64,000 nt of DNA from NCBI GenBank assembly GCA_018697195.1, contig CM031878.1, positions 72,347,351-72,411,350 of the forward strand. The letters are read 5' to 3'. Positions 1 through 14,552 of this stretch are shown here, piece after piece. A program made the position numbers and the translations under genes. The stretch's first letter is position 1, and every line of letters starts with the position of its first letter. Under the pieces are notes generated by a model, which ran no database searches, was not told the origin of the DNA, and worked only from the letters and a program-made list of their open reading frames with translations. The stretch is from Certhia americana. Lineage: Eukaryota; Chordata; Aves; Passeriformes; Certhiidae.

Positions 1-3000
1 AAAAAAAAAAAAAAAAAATTAAAAAAGTCAAAGAAAAAGAGGGAAAAAACCATCAAACCTTTTGGGAAAGTTTTGTTTTTTGGGGTTTTCTTTACTGCTT
101 TGCTGCTCCGAGTTGGATGGGGACCCCACAAGCAGCGCCTGTGGCATCAGCGGCAGGGCTGCCTGTGCTGGAGGGATTTTTGAGAGTTCTAATTTGGCAG
201 CTGAGGAGGGAGGGGGGGAAAGAGGGTGAAAGATGGATTGAAAGTGGCTAACTTCAGTGTCTTTGACTTTTAAGAGCTCTGTGATACCAAAGGGGGGGAT
301 CATGTTGCAACTGCAGAAAGACAAAAAGTGGTATACTTCTGCTCTGTGGCTTCCTCCTGTGGGATTATTCTTCTCACAGAGATTTGTCTTTCTTTTTTTT
401 TCTTTATTTTTAAAAAGTGTTTCTCCATCTATTCAGATGGTTTTAGAAGTTTTTTAGGACATAGGGAAAAAGAGCATGGTGGACTGAACAAACATTTCAG
501 ATGGGGAAGCAGAATCTGCACAAGGTACTGCCCATCCAGTTAGAAGCAAGAAGACTTTGATAAGATGTGATATGTTACATACTGATGTCATGTTTGGCTA
601 TTTTTTGCCAGGGAAAGCCTGAATAACATTTGGCACAGCTTCCTGTACCATCTCCACTCACTGAAAAAGTCAGGATGCTTCAGCATTTTAAAAATGTAGC
701 TGCACATGAACTGGTCCAGGGCTGTGACAACTGCATCATTTTTACTGCCTGTTTATTTGGGGGTTGGGGTCAAACCCATAGAAAGGTACCATTCAAAACT
801 CTTTTTTTAATTTTTTTTTTTTTTTTTTTTTAAATGGCAAAACTCCTTGTGTGGTAGGTCTAGATAGCAAAGGCTGGAAAGCTTTTGTGTGTTTGAATTA
901 AGGGGGTTTATTGCTGTTTGTGTATAATTAGTGAGGGTTTAATTGCTGCTGGGGTCTTTCAGGGCAGAAAGTGCTGCTATGTATGCTGTTGCTTGCTGTC
1001 ATGTGAGTGATACAACACCTTCAGGAGGCTCTGGGGGCCTGGCAATGTGCTCAAGAGGATTGTGTAGGTGGTCAATAGCAATGAATTTGTATTTATGTCT
1101 ATCAGGACCGTCCCTGTGCCTGAATGTGGGAAGGAGGAACCAGGAAAAAGCCCTGTTGTTCTGTCAGGAGTATGTATGATGTGGTGGTTGAGAGTACAGA
1201 TGAAGTGAGGCCGTGTAACTATGGATACAGACCCTCTCAGTAAACACAGCTTCTAGAGACAGGTTATTTTAAGCATGTGGGGAAGTATAGATCACAATCA
1301 GAAAAAAAAAATAAGGATCAGGGGTCTGCAGTCTGCATGCCAAGGTGTGGCAGGAGGCAAAGTCCTTGTGGCACACACGGGCAGCTCCAGGTTTTTTTGA
1401 GTTTTGGGTCTGCTGAGGCCTCAAAAGCACAGTCCTGTAAAGCACAGCTGAGCAAAGTTCTTCTGAGTGCATCACCTGAGACCCCAGCCATTACACAGCT
1501 GCCTGTGTTGGTGCCAAGGGGAAAGGGAAGAAGGAAGAATGAAGGAGGGTACAGCAGAGAAAAAAATAAAATAAAATAAAAAAGAAAAAGAAAAGTTTGT
1601 GATGCTTTTTAACACTAGAGTTAAAGTGAAGTAGGGGAGGAAAGATGTAGAGAGCAGATTTTTCAAGTTAAATACCCCCCCAAAAAGGTAAATGTAGTAA
1701 TGAAGATGCTGTCAGTCTTCACTGCAATTCTGCCAAACGGTCAGTCTTCCTGAATATGTAAGCAGATTCCAATAGGAAAGAGGAAAAAAGCCCACCAGGA
1801 AGAGAAGTTGTCCACAGTCATGTCCCTGTCAGAGGCTCACAGCACAATCCACAGCAGAGCATCCTCTCATCACAAACCCAGAGGGTTCAGTTTCCTCTCA
1901 GTGCCACTGAGTCTGGTTAAAACAACCCAAGATACTTGAAATAAAATACAAAAAAACCCTAAAAACCAACCAAATAAAACCCTAGAGAAGCCTGGGTCAG
2001 GGGGAGAAAAGGTTTCAGGAAAGGATGGAGCTTTTCTGTTGCATCACAGTTTGTAAAATTGGTAAGAAGAGTGTTTTCCACTGTAGGTCCCCAACATTTA
2101 TGATTTTTTTGCTGATATGTGACTAAAAGGAATATTTTTGTCCACTGCTGGTCACAGCCTGGAGCCAAAGGACCTGTTATCAATACTTAATGAAGTCTCT
2201 TAACCTCCTTGCCCCTGGGTAAAAAATCCCACCCTTTAAAAGGTGTTTTGAGATCCTCAAGTGGAGAGAAACTTTACAATTGCTTACATTTAAATATATT
2301 AAAAGTTTTCCAATTCACTGCAAGGATTAAGGTGTGAAAACTGGAATTAATGTTTGCTGCTTTTCATTTGCTTTTTCACTGAAGCAGCGCTTAAACTGTT
2401 CCTGGAAGTTGAAATATTTAACATTTCTGTTTCATTGTAAATCTGACAGTGTATTCCACTGCTCAAACTCTATGGAAATGGAAAAAAAAATTTTTGTGGG
2501 GAAAGCAAAAGTTATTTTTGTTGCTCACGAGGAAGTATTAGACATTCTGTCTCCACTGGTAGGAACTGTAGCACACAGTGCTGCTCTTGAAAAGGCAGCT
2601 TGTAACTTGTAGGTAACAAAATGTTCTTTGGGGTAAAAAAAAAAAAAAATTAAAAATTAAAAAAAATAAAAACAACAAAAAACTCTGAATATACTTAGGA
2701 TTTAAATGAATGGTGTTTAAGGAGGATTAGAGGAAGCAGCTGGTTAAACAAATATTAGGTGTGGAGTGGATGCAGTGGTATAAATTAATAATGCAGTTCT
2801 TTATCTGCCATATGAATGAGAGGTTTTGTGGAGATAAGGCAGCCCAAACACGGTCACTGGATGCCACCTAGTGGATATTGCCGAGTCTTTTGGCAGAATT
2901 TTCTCATATCCACAACATCTGTAACTAATTCAGGTGCAATTTAACTGCAAGTGGTTAGTTTTATTCACGTTGACCATTAAAAAAACAAAATCTGTTGTTT

Positions 3001-6000
3001 GTTTGGGGTCATTTTGAGCTGTATTTTTTGACTGCCCATTAGACGTGATAAAAATCAGTTTGGCTTTTATTTATAATTTGCCACTAACATCTATTTGCAG
3101 AGACTTTTTAAACCTCTCAGTCACAAACAGCCACAGCTTAACACTCAGTTTGATGGGCTGAGCTGTTAGTGTACAAGCGAGGAAATTTCTGTACAAATAT
3201 TGTGTCAGGAGAAGCTGTGTCCAGCAGCAAGGATTTCAAAGCTCCTTCCAAAAGGCTTTTATAACATAGGATGTGCTTTTCTTAACCCCCTTTGTCTTTT
3301 GTCCTGAACATGGTGTCAAATATAAGCATAGGTAAAGAAAATGTATTATTTCTAATAGTTGATGAAAGCTAATAAACCATTTTGGTTTTTTCTTTTTATT
3401 CCCCTGCCATTTTTCTCCACCTCCCTCAGATGTCAGACCCACTCATAGAATTTTTTTTTTTTTTTTTTTTTTTATTTGAGAAAAGGAAATTTTGGGTTTT
3501 TTTAACAATCATAAGGATTGTTTAGCCAGTTGTGGGTAGTCAGGCGCTGTCAGTTCTCATAGCTCTAAAAATGATCCCATCCCTGACAAGGTTTTAAGCA
3601 GGCCAACATGCATCTGGACATACTTTGTTATGGGATTTAGGGTAGGTGACCAGCTCACAGGCTTCTACTTCCTAATCTTTCTTTAAAATGTCACCATCAA
3701 CACAACTTCCACTGCAGTCACCCCCCGGACACCCAAACAAGCTGATGAATGCATGGTTCTGATCATACATTTTCAAAATAAGTGCCACAATGGCTGTTAG
3801 AGAAAAAATTATTAAAATACATGGCAAAGTCAAGTTCTCTGTACCTAGTTTTCTCCTGGCTTCCACTGCTGAACAGGAAATCAAATGGCAGCATCACACT
3901 CAGCAGAACAGACAACTCCTGCATCCTTCTCGTTCTGTCAGATTTGAAAACACATTTTCGTTTTGTTTTCTTTAGATGAGGAAAGCAGGATGGCTGTTTC
4001 ATGATCAATACATGATCAATAGCTCCAAAAATAAGACATCTAAGGCATGAAGAATGTCACACAACAGCAGCCTGCACTGGCTTCCCTGGAACCTTTTTCC
4101 AAGACTAAGATGAAATATTGCCACCGGAGGTTGTTAGCAAAATCATGAGTAAAGGGCTAATGTCTGTTTGTCCATTAATCAGTAAAAGTTTATGAATTAA
4201 AGACTAGGAAGGCAAAATATCACAGCAGCAAATGAGCTAATTGACTCAGCCCTGTGCTTCATAAGTGGCTTACCTTTCCTTTCAGCTCTGCCCAGCCTGG
4301 CACTGTGAATCACAAGGGAAAGAAACACAAACCTTATTAATGAGAGTCTTTGCAAGGCCACTGAGCCTCTCCTGGGACCAAGTTTTCCACTGGCACACAG
4401 AATCACTGCCACTTCCTGGAGCAGGGCACATCAGGGCAAAATCTGCATCATTAATGGCTTGACATAGCAGGGAAAAAAAGTCATGAGACAGAAGAATGTC
4501 CCTGGATATATGTGTCTTGCTCCAAAAAATGTCATCTTGGCATTTGCCTTACTGCAGGAGACCATTATCTTGAGACATCTTTCCATTAATAAATATCTTC
4601 TAATTACCTTGAACCCATGCAGACTACAAGGAAAAATATGGGCTATGGAGACAGGTTGGAATGGGAACGGGTTTGGCAGAAACATTAAGTCGTGAGAAGC
4701 AAAGAGTTTCAAACTTCTCTGGTGTAAAAAGAAGGAAAAGTTAGGAGCATGGAATGATTTGGGTGGGAGAGGGAGCTTAAAAGTGGTCCAGCTCCAGCTC
4801 CTCTGCCTTGGGGCCAGGTGGGGATAGCTCAAATTTGGGTTTGATCAGTTTTGCTCTGGGTGTATTAAGGGTTTTTTGCATGCCATATGTTAATTTGCAC
4901 TGCTTCTGTCATGGTACCTGATAATTCAGCTGATACCTAAATTGTGTCAGCAATTGTTAGTGAGCTGTGTGTTTAGGAATACCTAAATCTTCTGTGATTA
5001 ACCCTTTTTTGTGTGCAGAATTCCTTTCCTGCAGTGCTGCCTACACACAGGGAGAAGTGGCAGCCTGTGTGTACCCGCTGCTCTAGGACATTCTGGTCCA
5101 GAAAAACCACAGATAATCAACATTATTCACATCAGTAACTCAGTGAAATCAATAGAAGCTCAAACAGGCCTCAGTGAATAAATCTATTAATCTATTTGCA
5201 TACATAGCATCACACATGGCTGATCAGGAAGCAGCTCATAAAGCTCCAGGCTGCAAATCTGTCCAGTTTTATGGATAAAAAAACCCTATAATGTGCTGTC
5301 AATAAAGCATTAGGCACAGCTCTGCACATTTGAAAAGAGTAGAGGAATGAAGGCCTGCACCTATGGAAGAAGTCCATGATTAGTGTAGGAAAAAGAACTT
5401 TCATTGCTAAAATAACTTCCCAAACTAGCTACCCATCTATTCATTAACATGATACACTCCAATATATTGATATGATTCCTGGTTGGGTTTTTGGGGTTGT
5501 TTTGGTTTTTTTCCCATAAACATATTTCCAGACAAAAAAAAGATAACCACCTCTGAGCCACATAAAAATAATACTGCCTAGGAAGAGGAAAAGCACACTG
5601 AAAAATGTGAGAACACTGGAGTGCTGGGCCAAATCAAAAGATTTATAAGAGCCATATCACAGAAATATAATGTTATAGGGTGTGGGGTAGTTCTCCTACT
5701 GAAATTTCAGTGATGCACTGATGTGGTGCAGCTACAACAGACCACGATGGTGCTACCACCACTTTCTGATCATGCTGCTTATGGCCTGAGGTGATTTGCT
5801 CAGCTTTTTTTAACACCCAAGGTGCTGTACATGCAGCAGGGGAGGTCTGGGATTTTAATTTCACACTTAACCTGAAGGATTCACACACAATAAAAAACAT
5901 TATTTTCAGAAAATATGATTCTGGATTTTCAGAAAATATACTCCCGGATATTCAAGGATCCATAGCAAAATGTCAGATTTTGCTGAGTCTTTGTGATTTT

Positions 6001-6329
6001 TTTTTTTTTTTGTAATCACTTTGGCTATACTGATCTAAAATGTTCATGCAGAGAACATGATTCAGCTTTTATCAGCAAGTCAGGCAGATCTTTTGGGTTG
6101 GGTTGGGTTTTTCCAGTTGTTGCTGCATTTGTTCTTTAATTGGTTTCACTGGAACCCATTTGCACTGTAAATAAACTTACAGTTCTTCTCCAAGCTACAT
6201 AATTTCTAAGAGCTGTGTAAATGTAGTGGCTGTGTGCCTGGTCACATTTATCATTCTGTGTCATTTTGTTCTGCTGTGGGGACTTCATGGTCATCTCTGT
6301 GAGCCAAGAACCAGGGAAAAACAGCAAAA

Positions 6330-6452
6330 AAGGGGGGAAAAAAACAAATAAACAAACAAACAAATAAAAACCCACCCACCCCCAACCAAACAAATAAAAA
6401 ACACCAAAAAAAAAAAAAAAACCAACCAAAAAAATCAAAAACAAAAAAACCC
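6330..6452. repeat. A/C-rich low-complexity tract
   Basis: About 120 bases made almost only of A and C on the + strand (AAAC, AACC and AAACCC units plus a 16-A run). The complementary strand is a T/G tract. It shows as a spurious antisense open frame rich in F, V, W and G. It is one of several such tracts in the window. Confidence 0.85.
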
Positions 6453-8000
6453 CTGTGGATCTCACAAGTCTTCTAGGTTTTGCCCAGCTGAAAAAGCAGA
6501 GAGAGGTAGAACAGCAATTCAGCTGCTGTTGTTGATGCAGCAAAAGTAACCAACGAATGGGTTTTTGCTCCCAGGCATTTCATCTGTTTTCCCCCACGAG
6601 CAGGCTAAGAGAAGTATTCAGATAATTAATTTTTTTTATTTTTCTTTTCTTTTTTTCCAAAGCAACCTCCATAGCTGGTTCCATCTGCATTTGAATGTAA
6701 ATTCTGCTCTGATCAAACCAGACAGGAAAAAAAACTTTTCAACCCAGCAGGCCATTTCCCCAGCAGGATGGCAGAATAGCAGTGGCAAGTTTAACGTCTT
6801 CATAAACAAGCTGGGGAGATGTTTTCTTGGCAAAACTAGTGTGACACGTTTTCAAAACTAGTTAGGAAATAAATAGCTCTCTGTGACAATAGAAACGAGC
6901 TTCAAATGGGGTTTTGCCAGGGCTAGTCAGCAAGACTCTTCAAGACTTTAATTAGTGACTTGGATAAGGGAATAGAAAATATGCAAAGGTTTTTAGGAAC
7001 TTCAGAGAAGGACGAGACTGAGTTATTTTTCCTTTGAAGTTTTAATGGTTTTGCCTGACTGGAAAAATAAAATAAAAAAAAAATATATAAATAAAATTAA
7101 AAATAAATTGGAAAATTATGTTTTCACAAAACAGAATGCAGTAAGCTGAGACACCCATAGAACAACCTACAAAGATGCTTTGGCATCTAGAAAAGCAGAA
7201 AAATATTTAGCAAAGTCTAAAGAGGCAAATGACAGTTCACACTCTGTGGCCCAAATCATAACTCTGTTCTTGAACAAAGTAATTCAAATACAAGGTCTTT
7301 ACAGTTCACCCCAAACTGACCTCAAAATTACTTTAAGCATTCAAAACTTGAAAATTATTTATTTTAAATCACATTCTGCAAATTTGAGACAGAAGAGGCA
7401 TTCTCACTTGTGATCCTTGCTGTGCTGAGTGATCCACTTTGCACACCAGGTTGATAGAAACTTCAGATTTACTGTTTTTCAGGACCTACCAGGCAGCAAA
7501 TTATGCAGAGAATTATGAGATAATGTCCCTTACATAGAACTTTTCCAAAGGATAATGGTTGCCTATAAAAAGTTGAACTGCCACTCTTTGGGAAAACTCT
7601 GTAAGTGTCAAGAGAAAACATAGACATTTATTTACAGACCAGGAGATATATATTCTCTAAAGCCATATTTTAAGACTGACTGATTTTCACTGCATCTGAT
7701 GACTGATAGAGATTATTTTATTTTATCTGAGGAATGTTGGTTGATTTCTGCATCATTAATGAATTATTGCAATTTGTTTCTTTCAACTTCAGCCTTTTCC
7801 TGGCTTTGTACTGAGGAAATGTGGCTTTTACTTCCAGCTGATTATGGCTTTCAGCAAATCTGTATTTATTCCTGTGACTTGCATTGTGAAAATAATCATG
7901 TCAGACAACAACCCTCCTTCCACACACAATGATATTCATCAACTCTTCATTATTATAACTTGAGAAGCTGCCATGGAATGATGATTGACAAGTTTTATGT

Positions 8001-8033
8001 TTATATATATATCTATATATACATATATATATT
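8001..8033. repeat. TA-rich microsatellite
   Basis: Short alternating TA/TATC/TACA array. Confidence 0.8.
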
Positions 8034-8349
8034 TGTGGCAACTTTCCAGTTAATATTGAGTTTATAATGTAAAATTTAAAACAAAATCTTATAGTTGCAA
8101 GTGTAAAAATGGTGACCACATGGTGGAGGGCAAGAGCTCACCCTGAAAATTATCTAAAGAAAGGGAGGTGGAAGTCTCTAATGTGGAACAACAACATCTT
8201 TGAGTTCCTTTGGCATCAAACAGCCAATTTTAAAAATTTTTTAATTTTTTTTTTAAGCAGGCTTTAATATTCCCTAAACTGTGGCACAAAGTTATTAGAA
8301 ATGCAGGTTCTTGATCCAATATATCAAAATATTTTGGCTTTCTGTTTGT

Positions 8350-9110
8350 GCCACCTGTGAGGAATGGTTCTTTTGCCCAGGAGTCATGACCTCTCGGAAT
8401 TAGATAAATATATTTTTCTTTTATGTTTTTTGTTTTTCTGTTTTTCTGTTTGCCGGCCGGCTATTTATCTTCTTCCGAGAATGTAAATAGTTTTGTTTTC
8501 ACCAGTCAGAGATCTTGAAGGAAAGGCGAGCGTGAGGCTTTTCCCTTCTTAATTTATTTTTTCTTATCATTTCAAATACCAAAGCTAACTACAAAATGTT
8601 CAAATGCCCAACTACTCACTACGAAATACTAAAAGCCTAATGTTCTAATACAAAAGCACAATGCCCCCTACAAAGTGCGAAAAGCTTAATGTTCCCACCC
8701 TCAGAGTGGCGTGGATATTTATACTACATTCTACGTAATCAGTATTTATAATTCTACTCCAATAACTATTATCTATGTTAGGTTAGATTCTATTCTAAGC
8801 CAACTATAATGTGCCACCTCACTGCAGAACATGGAGGCAAGGAAGAAGGAAGAAACCCAAAAGCCATGTGCTTCCTCCATCTTGTCATCACCTGTCAGCC
8901 ATCCTAAAACCTACATCTATCTAAAATTCTCACCCTGTGATAAAACTATGCACTATTCTACTATTTAATACACACTCTTGAAAACCCTGCTTCATTTCAG
9001 AGCTTAAAAGCCCTTTTTCCATGGACAAAGGTTAAAAACACTATTTCAAAGATTCTAAAATCTCTTAAACATGCAAAGAGAAATTCCTCATATTTCCAGA
9101 CTCCAACAAT
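8350..9110 (-). mobile_element. Probable solo LTR-like element, antisense
   Basis: The block differs from its surroundings in texture: a CCGGCCGG core near 8453, a compact CCGAGAATGTAAATAG stretch, and then evenly mixed A/C-rich sequence with recurrent CTAATGTTC and CACCCTGTGATAAA phrases. The reverse complement carries an AATAAA-type signal near 8551. The pattern resembles passerine LTRs as I remember them, and it shares a CACCCTGTGA(T/C)AAA phrase with the LTR at 51.1-51.8 kb. The boundaries are approximate and no target-site duplication was found. It could be another interspersed repeat class. Confidence 0.45.
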
Positions 9111-12100
9111 GACCCCATTATCAGGGAAATTTATAGATGGAAATTTCTTTTCTGGAGGAAAACCAGAAGAATAGTCCTCTCCTTTTGCAACTAAATATTT
9201 GCAATTTCGGTTAAAATGTGCAGATCAAAATAACCAAAAGGACAAATTAAACACTCTTCTAGTCAACTGCCATAACTTTTTATTCTCATGTTTTTAGGAT
9301 ACATATAGTCATGAAAAAGGCAATTCTGATTCTCAGCAGGTATGTAGGCTCTTCCCAGACTTTAGCAAGGACAGCAGAACACACAGGAAATGCAAGTGGG
9401 TTTAACTCAGGAAAAATTTGGTTCATGTTCCTCTGCCAGGGAAGGTTAAATATGGCAGGTGGCCTAGAAAGCATTAAAACAAAACAAAACAAAACAAAAG
9501 AACAAACCTACAAAAAACACAAACAAACAAAAAAACCCCACAACAACAACAACAGAAACAAAAAATTCTCATGACATTTTGTGGGTTTGTTTTATTAGGT
9601 CATCAGTTTTGAAGCCCTAATATCAGATAAGAGCCTTGACTCCCAGTAGGAAAAACCTTTTGGCCTTGGTGTTTCCAGCGGAAAGCCCAAATATATGAAC
9701 TGCAGGAGTAAGCTGGGGAGAATAAAGAATTAAAAAAAAAGGAGAAAAGACATCAGAGCAGCCAAAACTCCAGCTTAGCAGCATTTTCTAGAGCCTCTCA
9801 AGGAAAAAAAATAAGAAGGGTAAAAATAGGGGGGGAAAAGCAAAATGCATCAAAATTGTGGTACTGCTTTTTCCTCAGACAAGAACAGAGGGGTGTGAGG
9901 GGGGAAGTTCAGCTCTTCCCTGCATGGTAGGCACTTCTGTAACGTGTTTAAAAGTCTTCCTAGAACTGTGTTTAAATGCATGTAGAGAAGGAAGAGAAGC
10001 AGGAGGCAGCACAGAAAGGAGGGTCATTTACACTTTCCCAGTCAAGTCTTCCATTTCCCATCATCCATCCCTTAATTGCTCCTGGCTTTGACCTTTTAGT
10101 GCAATTCTCCAGCACTAAAGCTGATCAGCCTCTCCAGACTGACTCAGGGAGCTGTGGGTGCTTTGATTCAGAGCTGGGAGAGCCTTCTGGAGTGTTGTAT
10201 TTCATCCCAAAACAACCTCGGGTGTATTCCACGGAGTGCTCTGCCCAGACAGTGAGGGATGAGCCAGCAGACTCGCCTGTGATGCTGACCTTTGCTTTCC
10301 TTTTTCTGGAATAAAATCACAGCAGAGGATAGCCAGAGGTCCACAGGAACAGAACAGGCCATTATGAATAAGTGCTTGCTGCATCCCTCTAATGCAGTTT
10401 ATCATTTCAGCGCTGTAGGAATTCTGGGGTGATTGCAAAGCTAGGCAACTTTATTGAAAAGTTAAATTCCCAGCACCTTGTAGCTTGATATTTTGCTGTC
10501 ACTCAGGACAGTAATGTCTTAATGCATAATGGAGAGCCCACACAGGACATCCAGGGAATCATTATTGCCATCCTAACTCTTTGCTGTTCCAAGGAGAGAA
10601 CTTGCTATGCCAGCAGAGAACGCAGCAATCTGAGATTCAGGCAACTGAAAACTAATATTCATGGTTACCTTTCAATTATGTATAGTTTTTAATAGGAGAC
10701 AGAGGATTGCTGAGTAGTTAGGACATTTTCCTGCGTGGATATTTCCCTGTTGCTGGTGGATTCTGTCCCCTGCTCAGACCTAAATCCCTCTGTGACTTTG
10801 AATAAGTTGGAGGCTCTTAGTCCTTCATTGCTCCACCTCCTGAAATGAGATGATAAAACTTCTTGTGCTCACAGGGGAGGTGTGAAGATGCAGGTATTTG
10901 TGCAGGCAACCTCAGCAGTTTATCTGCTGGTGGCACAGAATCACCTACAAAAGGTGTCTGTGCAGCCAGCTCGGCCAAATATTATGTTTTTCATCTCAGA
11001 GCCATATTTATTTCTCCTTGTCACACTGTTCCAGGAAGGTGTTCATGCAAGCCAGTCTGATCTTTGCCATCTCCAAGGGCTTTAGGAGGGATGATAATGA
11101 AGGAATACAGAGGAGCTGCATGGAAAGTACATCTCTGTCTCCAATCTGCTCAGTTGGCACTGTGTCACTTTTTTTTTTCATAAAAACTCACTTTTTAATT
11201 TTTTTTTTTCATTTTTTTAATATGCACTTGTGGTTCCAGCAGGGTTTGTGAGCTTTGGTGAGACATTGAATCACAACCACTGAGGCCAAAGCAATAATTC
11301 CTTTAGAAGCTGGAGCAGTTCTCAGCACTCACATTGATTTGGGTTACCATCCTCTGTGCTACTTCAAATAGTAATTATCCCAAATACAGGAGAGACATCT
11401 GAGTGTTGCACACTACAGTGAGTGGGAGCGAAATAAAAGGATCTATACTACTTGAGAGTACTGGGAAACATCTAGGGAGAAAAAAAAAGAAGTAGCATTT
11501 ATCTGCCCCAGGAACTTTCCAACTTGCTTCTAGGAAAAAGAATGCAACAAATTACACACGGAAGATGTGGAAACAATAAGAAAAACCTACTTAAAATTTA
11601 TACAGTTTGTCACTTGTAAAGGACACATTGTAGTAAAAAATGCAAAAATGTAAAAAAAAAATGCATATAATGATAGAAATTGTATATGGAAATTAGTACA
11701 ACTTTTTTGAAGGCAAGCACCCCCCCACCCTACCCCCTTTATTCACTTTTTTTAAGTTATATGGTAGGTGAATGCTGTGCACTCACTTTACCAAGATATA
11801 AATGTCTACATGAGTAAAAGGAAAATAAAATTCTGGTCAAAATGCCTTGAGCAATGAGGTTATTGTTCTTTCTGTAGAAGACAGAAAAGGCAGCTCTGGC
11901 TCAAGCTTTGTTGAAATTAGTCTTGCAGCTTTCCACTATTTACTCTTCTAAAGGTTAATACAGCAGCCTGAAAAATCTTGAGTAATTGCAGTGAAGGTTG
12001 TGCATGCTAATGTCTTCTGACTCATTGACTCAGAGGCCAATAATGTTTCTTTTGACTTTCTGACTTCATTTTCCTGTTAAAGTATGGATAGCCTCTGAAA

Positions 12101-13197
12101 TTACTGATTTATAGCTTCACAGACATCATTGGAAGGATTTTAGATAATTTTATTCAAAGCAGCTAAATTATGTCATGTGCTGGCCCCTTGCTCTGTTGTT
12201 TTTTCTGTGGGTATGTGCTTGATAAAAGATGTCACAAAGTAAAGTTTCCCTTTATTTACTGAATGAGGAGATGCCACAGATTTTATATAATTTGGGGTTT
12301 CCAAATTTATAAATTTTAGCACGTGGGAAGGGACATTTCTGACCTTGGGGTTTCAGGAGAGCTGAGGTGAACTTGGACATACAACTTGGAAAAGATATTC
12401 CCCATGAAGGCATTAATTCTGTTGCATTTAAGCAGCAATTGCTACAATTCTGACATTATATTTTCAGGTTCTGAAACAAATAGGCGCCGTGGGACTCGCT
12501 GCAAGATGGCAGAATAAAATTGCAATTTCTTCCAGCAACCTTCCCATAGGTCATCTTCAGAAGGATTTCTTCAGAACCAGAAACATAACATGTAGTTCTG
12601 GCAAATTACTTTAAATCCCTACATCTCAAATACCAAAAGAGAGATGGCAAATAGCATCAAGTCATTTAAGTGGATGTGAAGTTAAAATTATGGGGTTTTT
12701 TGTTGTTTTGGGGTTTTTTGTTTGTTTGTTTGGGGTTTTTTTAATTAAAACTGGTGTTCTGGAACACCTTTAGCAGCTTCAAATCGAAGAGAAATTTGGC
12801 AAATTTTTTCCTGCACGTATCCACGATGCAGAGAATCCTAAATAAACATATACAGGCTCAGTTTTCTGTGCCATGATTGTCCTGTTCACTGCTCTGAGAT
12901 GTTGCACAGAGAATCAGGGAACAGCCTAGCAAGGAACACTTGGCCAGAAAACATTTTCAGGTCAGGATATTCCCCCAGATACCTTGCAACCGCTGAAAAT
13001 GTTTCTTGAATTTGCAGCTGTGGATGTCTCTTGTGAAATTAATATCTTTGCTTCAGTGACCAAGAACCTTAGACAAGTGTTGCTTAACCTCTCCTTTTGC
13101 CTGCTGAAAATCAAGCAATATTTATCTTTGACAGCACCCACAGGGGTGTTTTCCAGTGCTACAAAATTAAGTCACTTTTCCTTTTTTTTTTTTTTTG
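9111..13197. other. Non-coding stretch
   Basis: No supported gene. It contains an AAAAC/ACAA simple repeat at about 9478-9565 and a G/T-rich patch at 12690-12745 with three GGGG runs. It ends in a T run that abuts the assembly gap. Open frames here are short and unremarkable. Confidence 0.6.
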
Positions 13198-13297
13198 NNN
13201 NNNNNNNNNNNNNNNNNNNNNNNNNNNNNNNNNNNNNNNNNNNNNNNNNNNNNNNNNNNNNNNNNNNNNNNNNNNNNNNNNNNNNNNNNNNNNNNNN
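13198..13297. other. Assembly gap, 100 N
   Basis: Exactly 100 N, a conventional placeholder length, so the true size is unknown. A T run lies on both sides (a G directly precedes the Ns), suggesting the assembly broke in a poly-T or G/T low-complexity tract. Translated frames that cross it are meaningless. Confidence 0.99.
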
Positions 13298-14552
13298 TTT
13301 TTTTTTTTTTTTTTTTTGGTTTGTGGGGGTTTGGCTCATTTGGTTTTCATAGGGATTTTTTTTTTCTTATTTTTTCAGGTTTTCATGGAGTTTTTTTCAG
13401 GTTTCAGCATTATCCCAGGTGTTTTAGGACATTTAGAGGAACCATTTCTAGATATCCTAGTGGATGCTAGGTTGTTAGATTTTATGCTGTTATATCCTTA
13501 ACATACAAGCACATGAAAGGAGAATTTTGAGATTATTTTCTAGCTGAATGTCCTTTTGAAAGGGGTGGGTGGAGTGGAACACACAGGTGAGAGGACAGTG
13601 CAAAATATTTGCAACTTCTCATGAAGGGAAACAAACCTGAGGAAAGGTAAAAGACAATATCATTTTTTCTAAAATTAAAATTAACTGAGAAAGTGTAGTT
13701 GCTTATCAGCTGCAGAAGTTTGAAGTAAGCACAGAGAGGTTGGATCCTGCAACCTCTAGATTTTTTTTCTCCCTGGGATTTGATACTTGGTCTGCCAGGG
13801 GACAGCAGGAAGCTCCTCTGTGTCCCTCCCTGAGCTGCAAACACACCTCTTACCCCCCAGAAGAACAAGACAGAAAATAGGTCCTTGCAAAATTTAATTA
13901 AAAAAAAAAAAGTGCTAAATAAATAATAAATAAATGCTAGAATTTATGTACAGAGAATTATAAAGAAAGAAATCAGCAGATGTCCAAATATTGTTTCTGA
14001 ATTCAGAGGGCGTAAGGAAAATCTGAGTTGTAGTGGAGGTGCTATTTATAGCTTTTTATGTTCAGAGTTTATAGCAGAAATGAGTTTATAATGGAAAGTA
14101 TGTCAGGTTAAGAGTGTGCCAGTACCTTTTTTTCCAACAAAATCTAACTGGAGACATTTAAACAGAGGTGTTTGGAGTGGGAGACTAGCGTCAAAAGGTT
14201 GGGTTGTTGGGATTTTTTTAATTTATTTTATTTTTTGTCTTTTCTTATGACCAACGTGAAATCCTTCGTAAAATATGTGTGCCAATCCTTTTATAGTAAT
14301 AGTGAAGGGAATTCCTGAGCTTTTTAAATGACATCTGACTTCAGAGCCTTTGAGACAGAGGTCACCCAGTACCTCAGACTGTGAGGGAAGGAGCACAGCC
14401 ACAGCACATCCTCTGATTTGTGCTTCCTCCTTTTGCTCCCCCTCCACAATGAGATCTGAAGTCCCAATCAGATGCTCAAAAATTGTTCTTCTCTACACCA
14501 CGCCCCACCCCCAGCTCCTCATCCACATTCTTGGAGTAAAAGAAAAAATAAG

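Larger units (their letters stand above)
1..8349. other. Non-coding stretch, probably HAPLN1 intron 1 or 5' flank
   Basis: AT-rich DNA that starts in an 18-base A run. All open frames are short and low in complexity, and none resembles a known protein. Homopolymer T or A runs of 15-25 bases occur near 817, 2637, 3450 and 5998. I see no CpG-rich promoter-like segment. The known non-coding first exon of HAPLN1 could lie here or upstream of the window, but I cannot place it from sequence alone. Confidence 0.6.
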
